From contig JAKTNV010000001.1 of the NCBI GenBank assembly GCA_022747635.1, positions 19,897,072-19,961,071 of the forward strand: 64,000 bases of DNA. Direction: 5' to 3'. The position numbers were made by a program, and so were the translations under genes. Positions 36,331-49,090 of the stretch are shown piece by piece. Position 1 is the first letter of the stretch, and each line of letters begins with the position of its first letter. The notes under the pieces are model-generated. The model was not told the DNA's origin. It ran no database searches and saw nothing but the letters and a program-made list of their open reading frames with translations. Origin of the DNA: Hetaerina americana (lineage: Eukaryota > Arthropoda > Insecta > Odonata > Calopterygidae).

Positions 36331-37435
36331 CCCTATACACGTATTCAACTCTTTAGTCCCGCAGAGAATAAAACCTCAGCACGGTTTTGGATATCGTTTA
36401 CGCAAATTATTCTTGTAATAGACTGTGCAATTTTGCACACTTAGTGAATGTATTCTGAATATGAAAGTATAATCCATTTTTACTAAAATGTGCCCATACC
36501 ATTGAAAAAGTTTCATTTTTGGATTTTATTACGCTTAACCTTTTGAATGGCAGTGCGCATATTTTGATATTTTTCCGCTTTCAATTTATTTAGGAAATTG
36601 TTTCGTATAACAAATTAAAAAGCACAACAATATATTTTGCAGGTAAATTTATTTGTCAAACGTTAGAAGAAATAAAAAAACGTAATAACCATACAATGGT
36701 ATTGATCTCATAAACACATATCGGCTAATTTTCAAAAAATACCATTTTCTGTATCATTGCGTGTGCCTAGTGGTTCGCTTTGGAAGAAAAAGTTAAAAAT
36801 TATTAACTTGAGAAGTGCATAATCTAATATTTATTCCGTTGTTCCAAACCGAAATTGTAAAAACAGACGATTTAGGTGGAAAAGAGCTAAAATAATTGTT
36901 GTATCATTGATCGTTAAAACTTTGAATTGTTTTGAATTTAACTCTTAAATAAATTAATGCTTGAGGCACTTTTGTACTCGGCTACCTATATTTATTTCAC
37001 TGATGAGGTCAATGAACGACCGCTTTGTTAGCACAGAACAAGCGTCGTCATCCTGACCTCTATGATGGTACATTTCTTCGATGGGATGGTAAAAGTGCGA
37101 GGGATGAAAAGAAAAAATCCTACGGTCCAGTAAGAGACAAAACAGTTTTCGCTTGCTCGGAAAGGACTCATTCATGGAGGAAGCGGATTCGGAGAGGAGG
37201 TCATTGGAGCGGAATGAGATATTGAATATCTGACGAGCAATCCTTGGAGAGTTGGTTGGAACGGAGGCCGGCTCGACGTCACTTCGCGAATGAAACGGAA
37301 ATGACCTCCATCAAATAACCTCTCACCACACAAACGTGAGCACAGTGCTCTCAACAACGCCGGAAAGGAGCGCTTCGCAACAATTCTATGAATCAACACC
37401 CCGAATAACACACTCTGAGATGAGTTTTTGCCCCT
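36331..37435. other. no recognised gene
   Basis: AT-rich DNA to about 37.0 kb, then a more balanced stretch with overlapping frames on both strands (longest 142 codons, minus, 37,172-37,600). I recognise no motif in these products. Confidence 0.4.
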
Positions 37436-37520
37436 GCTGGGGGTGGCGTGGTTACGTGGTCGGTAAAGCGCACCACTACCGACTGCGGTGTCTCGGTTGG
37501 TTCTAATGCTATTGATTACT
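37436..37520 (+). mobile_element. possible tRNA-like SINE head
   Basis: The plus strand shows an imperfect A box TGGTTACGTGG (about 37,453-37,463) and an imperfect B box GGTTCTAATGC (about 37,498-37,508). The spacing is tRNA-like, with internal complementarity ACCGACTGCGGT. Both boxes have mismatches. It could be an old SINE head or chance. Confidence 0.25.
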
Positions 37521-37959
37521 TTAGGATACCACTCCTGGTTAAATTCAAGATTTTCGATTTCCTGAGGAGAAGAACTTTCTGAGAAACCGAATGTGGCCAA
37601 AGGGTATGCAAGTTCTTTCCTAACCTTGAGAGTGTGAAATTCATGCCTTTAGAGGCCATAGCACAAAGTTCACGCAACCTTTAACTATCCCTCCTACTAG
37701 ACATTCCACTCTAGAGTAAATGGCAGTAGTAGACTACATTTAAGGATGGAGTTAGTTTCTATATTATTCTTAATCATAATAATATACTGCACTCTATGAT
37801 TGAAAACTATTCGCAGGGTTTACACTCAAGCATTTGGAAATAGTAGTTTTTTAATAAATACCAAACAACGTATGATTTGACATTTTGATGCGGATTTGTA
37901 ATAAACGCGAAACATTTTTCTTCATTTGTTGACATGTTGATGAGAAGAAGAATGCAAAA

Positions 37960-38230
37960 GAAATGAATTTACGGATGGGAAAACTAACGAAGAAGTACAA
38001 GGCATGGTGGGAGAAGAGAAAGGATTGTTGAGAATGAAGCAATGAAAGTGAATACAGAGCATTTTAATTGACGATGGAATGTGATGCGTGTGATTGAAGG
38101 CTGCAATAGGGGAAGGAAATTAGGTTTGAGTACGTAGAAAAATAAAACTGGAATGTTGGGTGGAATAAAGGGATATATAAGGTACGCAGAATTGAAGGAT
38201 GATGAGTGTACTTTAGCGTAGCGTTTCACG
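37960..38230 (+). pseudogene. LINE C-terminal remnant, plus strand
   Basis: The plus strand gives TDGKTNEEVQGMVGEE (about 37,971-38,018), followed by KGLLRM and, after frame changes, GMLGGIKGYIRYAELKDDE. This matches the post-RT order seen on the minus strand at 35.3, 40.9, 50.6 and 52.8 kb. It is the only clear copy of this LINE type on the plus strand. Its ends are not defined. Confidence 0.6.
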
Positions 38231-40200
38231 TTTTGTAAACTTAGTCAAGGTTTAAAAATTTATCGGTGGCTTGTGTGTGTGTGTTTTGCACATCCTAAAC
38301 CTTCATTTATCATTTGATTACTATCAATAATAATAATAATAATGATATTGAATACATGAAATTTAAAAAATCGCGTCATATTTCATTCTGCATCCTTTTG
38401 ATTATGTCGCGATCTTGACATCAAAGAGATTCGCATGTACCAGCAGACAGGTTCGCTGAACTCGACTGCACCTCATCCAAAAGTAATCGATCAATGTGCA
38501 ATGTACTAATTTTACCTAAACTAATATATTGTGCCTTGAAAACTTACTCTGACGCCTTTTTCAGTCACGTGTTTGGTAGTCTAAAGTTGTTGACAAAACC
38601 TTACGTAAGGGCGGGCTGAATCAGTACCGAAAAATACTATTTTCAACAAAAGCTGACTGTTTGAGAGATATTTGCAAGGTAGTAAATAATTTCACTAAAA
38701 TTTATTTTCAAGAATACAACTGGAAAACAAATGTCTTGATGAAAACATTGGTTTCACTCTGGGTCAATCTTTCCCATTGACCACTTCGACAAATTTGGTA
38801 ACAGATAAAAAAAAAACAAAAATACATTATACATAAACTTTTTTAAAGTGTACCTTATTAAGTTTGTTAGTTCATAACTTTAATCAATTAATTATTTAGT
38901 AGTACTTGTACAATTTTTGTACACACTAAATAGAAACATGTTACATCATTAAAAAGTCTATTCACAAATAAATTCATTAAACTTTGTAGAAGATGTTTAT
39001 AAAAGATGGCGGAAGGAAAAATGAATTATACTTTTAAATTTCTCCCAAGAAGATGATTTATTTGAATTCACTGGGTGATGCTTTTGTAGGAAAAGACTCA
39101 TGAAAAACAGTTGTTTTATGGCTTGGAGTGTGTATTCTGTGTAAGATTTTTCAAGCATAGAACGAGAGGACTTTTTAATTGATTAAATTTCTGGTCAAAA
39201 AAGAAAGAATTATGTTTTAAACAGCGTGTAAAGAAAATTTCCCTAAAGGTATTCACGGCGTGAGAAATAATTTTTGTGATGGCTGTGATTCGTTTTTCAT
39301 TCCATCCTTCTCCCAAAAATGGTCGACCGAATTTCCAGCATGACGCTTCGAGACCCGTGCATTCACAATCGTGGTTTCGTTTAAATATTTGAGTTGGCGT
39401 GGTCAATTAATCTAGAATATTGGCACTGCTCTCATTTCCTCGGGATCCCTAGACCGAGAGTCCATTCCGGGACTCTTGCGCCCGAAGTGAACCACGCCGA
39501 GAGAGCACCTCGTCTTGAGTGTTCGGAATGCTGGACAGTGTGCCCACCTGTCGCCTCTGGCCGTGCGTGAGTGGGCCAATGCCAACGCCAAAACCTTCAC
39601 CCAACCATCCCTTACCCTCCTTACGCCGTCCTAATTACTGCCGGAAGATGAGGTTCAAATGGCCTTCGTGGGAGATCCCCACGGGGGGCAATAACTCTAC
39701 CACCGCCACCCGGAAGGGGATGTGAAAAAGTTTTTGAGGCGTAGGGGTGAAGATATAGGGAGAGGAAGGAGAAGAAACAACCCCGCCCAACCTTCATCAC
39801 CCTCCCTCAAGAAAGAACCCTCAGGAAAAGAGCTAGGGGGAGGGGATAGGAAGGGTGTGAGGTAGAATCCCTGTCTCCGTCTCACGATCCTCCCAGGGTA
39901 CTGCCGCCCGGGTAAGTTTCCTCACCTAAGGGGGCCGTCGTTAGGACTTGCCCCGGAGTCATAAATTCCGCTCGAGGATCTGCCCATAGATTAGTCTGCG
40001 GCAAGAATAACAACAGAGACGGTTAGTTCATAAACAGCTTCGGGTCTAATTTCCGACGGCCGACTGGATATGGACTCGATCCGATGGCCGACTGGATAAG
40101 TAATACAGGAAGAGGAAGAGGACATTAGAGGAAGCAGTTTGGTAATGAGTCTACACGTATTAATGATGGCAGTCTACCTGCTAAGGTAGGGTTTTTATAT
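38231..40200. other. no recognised gene
   Basis: AT-rich with an (AAT)n run near 38,325-38,345, then a GC-richer stretch (39,300-39,980) with short frames on both strands. None has recognisable features. CpG is moderately frequent around 39,450-39,960. Confidence 0.4.
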
Positions 40201-40208
40201 GGGCACAC

Positions 40209-40800
40209 AGACATCTACATCTACTTAATACCCCGCAAGCCGCCGCAAGGGCGTGTGGCGGGGGGTGTTAGGACACCACCCGTCATTTAGAAAAGAGAAA
40301 AAAAAACCGCATGCAATAACCACAAAATCATACATCCACAAAAAGAACATGGCATACATTCATGCATGAACACTTACACCCCACACACATGCAAACACTC
40401 AAACTACATCTTACATACACATGCACCTGAAAGTATACCTAACAGCTTTGCAGTGTTTCACTTTGCTCCGACTTGTAAATTCAATGTTTTCAATATTTCT
40501 AAAGTGACTTCGGTTTCTTACTATTGTGATTTTTGATTGTTCGGGGAAAGAATGAGTATTTGTACCTATCTGTCCTGGAATCTATCTCCCTTAGTTTATC
40601 TTTGTAGTCTGATCGACCTAATTAGTGTGGGGCCATTATAATTCCTTCAGTGTCATAGTTAAACTCGTTTGTTCTGAACCTTTCTAAAAGTCTAAGCCTC
40701 GCTTGTTCTCTCCGCACTTCAAGTGGTTCCCAGCCTAAATTCCCTAAGAGATCTAAGATGGCACGATGGCTTTCCTAAGAATCACCTTACGCGACATGAT
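40209..40800 (-). mobile_element. 5'-truncated LINE: ORF2 end, 3' UTR and (GATGTA)n tail
   Basis: Read on the minus strand, 40,760-40,530 encodes the end of a reverse transcriptase protein in nearly open frames: LGWEPLEVRREQARLRLLER, then a segment ending YSFFPRTIKNHNS. This is the typical end of CR1/Jockey-group ORF2. About 300 bases of 3' UTR follow, with GT- and AT-rich parts. The last 80 bases are GC-rich: CCGCC and GGCGG can pair as a small hairpin, then GGGGTATT and a TAGATGTAGATGT tail at 40,209-40,225. The same last 80 bases occur alone at 48.25, 56.8 and 59.7 kb on the same strand, as expected for heavily 5'-truncated insertions of one LINE family. The hairpin plus simple-repeat tail is probably the RT recognition site. 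Confidence 0.8.
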
Positions 40801-40839
40801 GTGACACTAAACTAAAATAAACTTACTCAATTACGCTTT

Positions 40840-41330
40840 CTTTCTGCCTCCCTCATCTCATCCAACATGCATATATTTTTCCTCTCCCTCCCACCTTATT
40901 CACCTGACGTTCTACCATCCATTGTAGTCCTCTACATTCCATCATCCGTGAAAATAATCTGTATCCATTTTTCTTGTCTCCTTTAGATCTATTACAAAAC
41001 ATTCTCCCTCCCCTGCCATTCCGATTACATCTCCATTTGATTTCTTTTCCTTTCCTTTTACCTTATCAATCCTTCTCCTTGCCCAAATTTCAAAGGCCTC
41101 CAATGTGAGCTGATCTCCTTGCCTCTACGATCATTTTCCGAGCGGTACAAAGCTACACTCCATGTCAAAATGTTTCATTAATATTTTCTTTTACATTCTT
41201 ACTCAAGATCCCTTTTATCAACTACCTCCTTTTAAAAATATTCTTATTGCCCAATCCATTTATTTTCTCATATCCCTATATGCAGTTAGAGTCGAGAAAT
41301 ATTTGGTGGTTTCTTTCTGGATTCTAAGGG
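40840..41330 (-). pseudogene. LINE reverse transcriptase C-terminal remnant
   Basis: The minus strand reads LEAFEIWARRRIDKVKG (about 41,050-41,105), then KKSNGDVIGMAGEGE and LKETRKMDTDYFHG. This is the post-RT order of the LINE seen at 35.3 and 50.6 kb. Stops follow. It lies just beyond the LINE 3' end at 40.2-40.8 kb but belongs to the other family. Confidence 0.6.
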
Positions 41331-41681
41331 AATGAATAGTATGTATCATAATAACCTCATGAAACGAGAAGGTAAACTCAAATAAACGAAACACCAATGA
41401 AGTGCTTCAAATTGTACAAAAAAACTTTTTCAAAATTTAGAAGGAAATAATTTATGCATTTTTCGATGTACTGTATATTTATTTGAAAACAAATACGTGA
41501 CAATGTACGGTTTGGATCAACCACTAATGTGTATTCCCTATATTGATAAAATTGAGCTCTTACGGCTAGTAGTATTGTGGCTTTAGCCAACTAATTTCAT
41601 TTGTACTTTGTTTAGAAGGGTTAACTGTTTACGGATATTGAAGATTTTCATTTATTCAATGTATTCCCTATGATTATTTAG

Positions 41682-41989
41682 GGGGGATCGAGATGGTGCG
41701 GGGGCTAACGTACTGGCTTCCCACCCTGAGGGCGCGGGTTCAAATCCCGGCGGTGTTGAATATTTTTCAGAGGTATCTCGATCCCTACTTGAGGTGCTTT
41801 GTGGAGGGCACTTTGAGTGAGTACGGCGTCCGTCGGATGGGACGTTAAGCTGCGGACCCCTTGGCGCCTTTCGTAAAGAGTAGGCTAATGCCGACGCCGG
41901 GTTTCTCTCCACCCTTCATCCTTTCCTGTCCATCCCCTATGGCGCAAATGACCTTAGCTGTCGATCGCCTCCCCTAAAAACTACTACTA
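41682..41989 (+). mobile_element. tRNA-derived SINE with 14-bp target duplication
   Basis: The 308-bp body begins with a tRNA-like head: near-match A box TGGTGCGGGGG (41,694-41,704) and B box GGTTCAAATCC (41,737-41,747). A central domain follows with GTCCGTCGGATGGGACGTT (41,829-41,847). The tail is AAAAACTACTACTACTA. Target duplications differ at one base: CTATGATTATTTAG at 41,668-41,681 and CTATGATTACTTAG at 41,990-42,003. Pol III transcription and LINE-dependent insertion follow from the family. The clear duplication makes this one of the younger insertions in the window. Confidence 0.9.
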
Positions 41990-42003
41990 CTATGATTACT
42001 TAG

Positions 42004-45000
42004 TCGCGTATAAAGATTATTACGCGTAGAATGTGAGTAGCGTATCATCATTGTTAGAGAAGTAAGGTTGGAAATCGTTCACGGAGCGAAGGTTAAATTA
42101 CCGATTAAATATCTTGTATGAATTGGAAGGATATCTCTTTAGCAATGATGTTGAAAATGTAGTAATAGTCTAATCGTACTACAGTAGGAGAGAGCATGTG
42201 AGTCAAATTAGATAAGGTAAGTATAGAACCGACAGATTAAGATTTCATTTTTTCCACCAACGATAGGGAATTTGATTAATTGTAAGAGTCCTAGGTAGGA
42301 AGAAGAAAAGCATTTACCTTCTCTTTATCCTATGTAGCCTAGTATGTGTTAATAATGCCATTTAACCTTAGTTTTATGTCCTTCTTGTTTTAATAGCTCA
42401 TCTCTTATTCATAGAGAAAATTAATTCACGTTGTTACGGCAGTCAGGATCTGCATTATTTATATTAATTCACGCATATATTGTAGCTAAAAGTTTAGAAA
42501 AACTTCATTTGTGATGTGATTTGTGTAGCTTTAAATCAATCATTCCTAGCGCACACCCAAGTGTTGGCCTCCCAGTCACCATTTAGATGTTCTAGTGAAT
42601 GAATACCCCGCTAGCAAGCGTTTACCTATAACGGTAAATTCAGTCCTCGTCGGTGACCGTTTTAGGAAAGTTGCACTTAACGAGGCTTAAGGATAATTTA
42701 TGTCGTGTTGACCAGGGCTTAAGACAACAGTAACCACCAGTTTGTAGTATTTTGATTTATCGAAAACCCATCCTAACAAAATAGACTACCACATATGATA
42801 ATGATTTTATTGAAATTATTATAACTTTGATGAATCCGCGTTTCAGTAATCTAATCGCGTTGGTATGCGTTTTAATTTGGCTAAATTGGAAATTTTATCT
42901 TTTCCAGTATGGCATTAGAGGGTCATTTGAATTCGGTTTATGTGTAATGTCTCATAAAACCCTCAAAAGTGATATGCGATGCGAATGCGGAGAGGTTAAA
43001 AATCGAAATGGGACGTATCAATCTATATGTTTATGGCTTGTATTCCCACTTTACTGGCTTATATTAATCCCTCCGAACAATATTGAAGCCGGTACTTCGT
43101 TAGAAAATCAATTTGCTGGGTCCATTGAAATGTCAAAGGGCAACATCATTAAAAGAACACAAGAGAGAGAGAAAGGGAGGTATGAAACGCACAGGGTGAG
43201 CAATCAGTGATTGACTCATGGCGCCAATTATTCCATGCGAATCCGATGTTTTCAAATCCACACTCGCGCGATTCCCTACTGAAGAAAAAAGCAAAACAGG
43301 GAATTACAAGTAAGAAAACATCACGCAACATCAGAAATTACATTTATTATACTAAAGAGTGTTCTATCTTACAATTCCTAAGAGGTATGTCGCTGATAGA
43401 GCTGAAGAGGAGAGTACACGTAATACACTTTATTGAAAGCTGTAGATAAATTTGTTATTGCTCGCCATTGTGAAAGAGGGTTTTATCAAAAGAAACTGTT
43501 TATTTTTTGGGCATAGTGAAATGTGTTCTTTTATAGTTTGGCTCATTTTGTAATTTATTAAGGGTGCCTCCCCATTTTCGGGGTCTTCACCGCATACGTT
43601 GGGATTGTCAACAAAAGTTTCGCTTGCATACCAAACCAGCGTCTTTAAGTCAAAATTGTCGAATTGACACTTTGTCTTTATATATGCTGTCCCGCGAGCT
43701 AACTTCTTACACGCTTGTTTTTTCTAGACGTAATTCTTTCCAATCATTTCTATGGATCGGGTATTCATATTCTTGATTCATGATTTTGGGCGTTTTTGCG
43801 ATTGTAATTGCTTCCTGTTTTAGCCTGGAATGGAATATTTTCTCTTTTGCAATGATTTTTGCTGCGTCAAAAAGAATGCCGTGATTGGGTTAACTACTGT
43901 TTTTAAATGGCGGAAGGTAGATTTTTTTTATTAATGACCCTCTGATGTTCCTTCAGCTAGACTTATAAAGTTCTACTATTCAAAAGAGAGTCCTGGGATA
44001 AAGAGTCAAACATGAAGCAGGTACCTCGCGGGACATCTTGTATAAAACGGCGAAAACTTCAATCTTATTTTTTAATTTTAGTGAAAAAAACGTGTATAAT
44101 CAATGTACAAATGTTCTGTTTTGTTGGTTTAAACATTAGGATTAATTAAAAATAAAATGGGGGCACTTCAAATTGAAAAAAGGTTCATAAAGGACTTTGG
44201 ATGACATTGGCAGAATACAGTGTCAATTATACGCAAGCATTCCGGAAAATGTGCGTCAACACACATCTCTTAGATCAAAGGTGGAGAAACCTTTCAACAA
44301 AAAGTTCGCATGAGTGCATTTATCCTAGCTTTCCAAGCGTGTAAAAACGGAAGGTACCTTGAACGAGAGTTGAGAGATTTATTTTTCTCAAGGCGGTCGA
44401 TTTCGGCACACCTTCTCGGGCCGTAGCATCCTTATTAAGGAAAAGGTCAAGTGTTGAAATCCTATTTTGGGGAAGGCGTTATATTTCTCTGTACATTCGA
44501 AGAAAAGTACGACCTCCACCGTGAGACCTCTTATAGCTCAGGAGAAAAAAACTCCTTATCAACTTACAATCCTGATCTTTCTTTATATGGACGTAATGCG
44601 ATGAATCATAATACGGAAGGAGGAATTATTGTAAACAGAAGTTGCTCATGAGAAATAATGATGTAATGCTGAAATCACTTTAATGAATGACTACTTTAAA
44701 GATACAGGGTAGTTGCCGTCACTTTAAAACTCTTGTGAAAAACCAAGCTGCGCCGATTTTGCCCTTTCTAGGAATCACGAATCAACTCTCCATAGGTTTC
44801 ATATAGTAGTTGTAGACCTTATAATTTGATGATCGAGATTTATAATTACATTTTATATTGATATCAGCTTAGATTCATCGAATGCTTTAAACAATAACCT
44901 TTCAGTGCAGGGTTTGTTTGGTGAGATTTTTAGTAAAATCATACTTTCGGAATACGACAACCTGGTGTGTGTAAGAATAATCCTCAAATTGAGATCTCCA

Positions 45001-45890
45001 ATATTTTTAAAGATAGGCGATAGAGATTTGTTTTTAATTAATGGTCATGATTTTAAATATTAAAATTTCTTCTATTTCTTTAATTATTTCCATTTTTATC
45101 TATATATTATTGTTGGTCATGTCATTGAAAAACGTGAAAGACGAGGTTCAAGGCCACCTCAACGACATCGTGGCGAGCTGATGTGACATGAGTGTATAAT
45201 AACTGCTCCAGAGCATACAAAAATACATGAATAGAAATACAAATTATTTAGAAAAAAAAGAGAAATGTTTGAATGATGATTTGACTTCTGGAAATCTCCC
45301 GCGTCCTTATTTAAGCAGCCCATTTTTTCTTCTTCCAATGCTTTTCCTGTGGTGATTGTTGGAGGAGAGAAAGAAAATTTGTAGTTCGGTTGAGATGAGA
45401 ACTAGGAGAGGCGAAACAGGCTTGTTAATTTTGGGGAAGGATTGGTTTCCCCGTTTCATCTACCCACGGTCCTTAATCCCTGTTGAAATATCTTTTTCGC
45501 TTTTGAGGATTAACTGAATTTTCACAACGGTAAAAGGGCAATAAACATCAATCACTTCCTTATAATCCATTGGAATATCGAAAAAACTTAACTGTCCATT
45601 GTTCCAAAGACCAAAAGGAGGAGATGACATGGGAGGTTGGAATCTGACAAAAAAAATCCTCCTTGCTACTCGATCCCTCGATGCTAAACGTAATCAAGTC
45701 CCTTGAATCGGTTTGTTTCCACGCTCTCAATTTCCCATTATTCTCGTCCCAATTGTCTCGCGTGGAAACGTAATGAGAGGTTTCAATTTTCCCCTCAACG
45801 CACAATTTAAACCCTCACGACCGGTATTCTTCCAGTTGGTTAAGCCCCTAGCTTTCAATCCCCATGCTCCATGAGGTCGCGACCCTAACC
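42004..45890. other. no recognised gene
   Basis: AT-rich DNA. Plus-strand 42,827-43,210 is open for 127 codons and starts with a hydrophobic stretch (IALVCVLIWLNWKFYLF). It has no recognisable family and no supporting splice context, so I do not call it. A decayed hairpin-core-like sequence lies at 44,396-44,440 (see findings). Confidence 0.4.
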
Positions 45891-45899
45891 CCCTCACTC

Positions 45900-46700
45900 C
45901 CGTTCCTTTTCCCGGGATTCCCTGAGGGGAGGGGAGAGGGAGGGGCACTAGGGTTGTTTTGAATAGCGAGCTCTCTCCCTCCCTCTCTCCCCACAAGGGG
46001 TTTTCCTCTTTCCCCTCCTCCTCATCTTCCCTCCAGCCTCCCTCCCAGCCAACCTCGCCTCGCTCATCTCCCTATCTCAGGAGAAGGGCGAGAGATGAAC
46101 GAGCGAGAGGGAGGAGAGGAGACCCCTCTCCGCCCCATCCCCCATCTCCCTCCACCCTCCCTCCCCGCTGTCACATCCCCCTCCATCCAACCCACTCTTT
46201 TCTGCAGTCTCTTTCTCATTTCCTGCACGCGTAGTATTCCTTTCCGGCCTCTCGCATCCCCTCTCTACCTGCTTCTAAACCCTCTCCTCCAAACTATCTC
46301 GGATCGCCCGGTCTCTCTCTCTCTTCCTCCTCCCTCCCTCCATGCCCTCGGTGAAGACACGCGGAAGAGTGAAGGGAGGAAGGTTTATCTGAGCACGTAT
46401 TCACCCTACTCCTCCTCTCGCGTTGTTCTCACTGGGGAGGGGTGTTGTTGTGACTGTGGGGAGTAAAGGGGAGTTGAGAGGAAGATCCTTTGGGAAGGTT
46501 AAAGGAAAGATGGTGGTGAGGGAGGGGAGTAGGAAGTTGGAGGTGGTGGAGTGGAGGCAGATGGAATTAGTTCGTTTCGGTGCCCTCCGTTGTGGGTTCA
46601 TTCCTCGCCGATTCGACTGGGAGGGAGAGGTGCCTTTTTAGAACTATTTGCCTAATCGAGTGAAGGGGAAGGAGGTGCCAGCATGAAATTTGGCGAAATG
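45900..46700. other. strongly strand-skewed block (pyrimidine then purine)
   Basis: On the plus strand 45,960-46,345 is almost all C/T, and 46,430-46,680 is G-rich. Frames are open on both strands with Pro/Ser/Leu or Gly/Arg/Glu products, as such composition predicts. No gene can be supported. It could be a promoter-proximal or replication-associated skew. Confidence 0.45.
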
Positions 46701-48245
46701 ACGAAATCACGCGCGTACCGTTTGAGTAAATAGGGAACCTTTTCAGGGTGCGTTTCCGGGCGTCTTGATCCTACCCTTACCCGCAGGCTGCTGTGCTGCC
46801 GACTGGAAGGTGTGGAGGAGGAGTTGGCCAAATGTTCACGAGTTTTCCGCGCAGGATGAGGTGGCGAGGGAAGGCCGATAAATTATTGTTTGTCGCACTG
46901 TGTACTTCTCATTCAAAATAACATCGCAGCACTCCGACGACGTGAAAGAGGCCCCATTTTGAAAAAAACATATTTAGACTAAATTGTAAATTTCGAACTT
47001 TTCCCTTTTTTTACGGCCCATGGCGTATGTATTTTACTGACACTCTGAAGTTCATAAAGCACAAGTTACGAAATCATGCAAGGCGTAAATGTGACCCGAA
47101 AATGAATATAGATACCCAAATTTGGCCAAAAATAGCATGTGAATAACCTCAAAAATATCTGGCTCGATGCTGCTCATATCCGTGACAAATTGCAGAATTC
47201 ATTATGTAATTAACTGGCTTGAACTAATTGTTATCTGTAATATGGTACGCGTGAATATAAAAAGCCATTTTTTTCAAACATTAAATTGATTTTAGCTCAC
47301 TCTATGGATTTGTACCCATTTTTGGGTAAAATTTACACTGATATACTCAAAGACACTCAACAATAATGTATAGTACGCTATGTATACTGTGTAGTATTGA
47401 AAAGTTATTCTTGGTCACAGAATAATAAGTTCAAATTTTGAATATAAGTCAGATTTTTTTCAATTTGGAACCAACGTGTGGCGCACGGATCGCCGTTGTC
47501 TTCTTTTTCTTCGTCTCCCTGCTGTTGGAAGGATAAGGGGACGACGACTGATAGTATCACGATAACTAATTCCTTTTAAAATCCCCATTTATACCGAAGT
47601 TACAGAAGCCATCCTTTTATTGAAAATGGAACACCTAGCATAATGAGTGACATCAGTGCCATGAAAATATAATGATGATAACCGATGCTAGTTCGGAAAG
47701 GTTGCATTATAAATTTACAAGAAATCCGCCGCAAGGGAGTATGGCTGAAATATACGTAACCTATGAGATACAATAACTGATAGCATGAAGCATAAGTCAC
47801 ATTCTGCCTCTCTATCCCCTATTAAATATTCTAAATTTGTAGCGGCACTTAGAAAGTTTGTCGCCTATAAATTTATCTCTACCGAAGTTGTTAAGTGGTA
47901 CATCTCTCCTTTATGCTCCTTTCATGCGTAGAGTTTATAAAACTTAGAGAAATTTAAGGCATTTTCAACTTAGGAAAATTAACGACGTTTTTTCCACTTT
48001 GTTTGGTAATAAATTTGTCTCAAGGGTATTAGTCTTGTAGAAGCACGCATGATTACCGTATTGCGAGGTAAAGGCTTGTTTGTTGGTTGATAGACCTCCC
48101 TCTCAACCGCGTTAACAACTTGACACAGTTCCTTCGCTAGAAGCTTCACTCACTGATGTTTCATGCAGTTTTCGTGGTATCAGGTTTCCCTATTCTATTC
48201 CCTTCATCATTTATTCATAATTTCCAGTTCTTTTGTCAGTTTTCA
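46701..48245. other. no recognised gene
   Basis: AT-rich DNA. A short GCCGCAAGGGAG-type sequence at about 47,728 resembles part of the LINE 3' end repeat but is too short to call. Confidence 0.4.
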
Positions 48246-48248
48246 TTC

Positions 48249-48326
48249 TCATCTACATCTACATTTACATAATACCCCGCAAGCCGCCGCAAGGGTGTGT
48301 GGCGGGGGGTGTTAGGACACCAACCG
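48249..48326 (-). mobile_element. 5'-truncated LINE 3' end
   Basis: The minus strand has the 80-base GC-rich terminus of the LINE at 40.2 kb, ending in a TGTAAATGTAGATGTAGATG tail. Only the hairpin region and tail were inserted. Confidence 0.75.
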
Positions 48327-48989
48327 TAAAAAGGAACAATACCTCATGAAAAACAACGGCATGGAAAATTCTCGAGACTTCCTTTCACTTTATTCAGTTT
48401 CACAGCGTTCAGGTGTTGCATAACACTGGGTATTTAAATAGAAATTAATTAGGAATACTTTCAATTAGTTAATTAAATAGTCACGTTACTTTGGAGGATA
48501 CTGATTTCACGTATGACGGCTCTACTTTTTTCAATCATTGACATTTTTGTATGAAAAGTATAAGAAATAAGAACATTCTCCTTAAAATGAGGAGGAAGTC
48601 ATTTGAAAGTATGGCACCATATGAAAAATTATATATTTTAAAAAAGCAATATTGAAATTATTCAATGTTCAGCATTTAAATATCTTTTCATGTTCTATTG
48701 GGGTCACTTGCTGGATTTTGCATAATTCTTTTAATATGATACTGAATTTCATTAATTCCTTCTGCCAACGTAGCAGTTCAATAAACTTTTTGATATTAGC
48801 TTCTTTTTCTTAGTAGTGAATCGCAGGCTAAGTAAAGTTTTCATTTATTTTAAATAAGTTTCTCATTGGAAATATATGAGCGTAAAATTGGAGTAACTGG
48901 AAAAAGTATTATCATTTTATTGCGGACAAGTTGATACTCTGTTGTTCTTAAATCTATTGAAAGAATGTCTTTTCTCCACTCCATGTGTG

Positions 48990-49090
48990 TGGAAAAAGTG
49001 AAAAACGTGTGTGGAATTACAAAATCAATAATTTAATTTCAAATGGTTGGGTAAGTTCCATAAATTTACGCCGGAGGCAACAAATTCCAA
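48990..49090 (+). repeat. fragment of the locus A/E hairpin-element family
   Basis: The plus strand has CGTGTGTGGAATTACAAAAT (about 49,007) followed by TTCCATAAATTTACGCCGG (about 49,057). Both are found in the same order in the 3' parts of loci A and E. No inverted arm or core is present, so only the outer part remains. Confidence 0.5.

Noticed and set aside
42827..43210. 127-codon open frame with a hydrophobic start
   Set aside because: There is no family match by eye, no supporting splice or promoter context, and it is a common length for chance frames in 64 kb.
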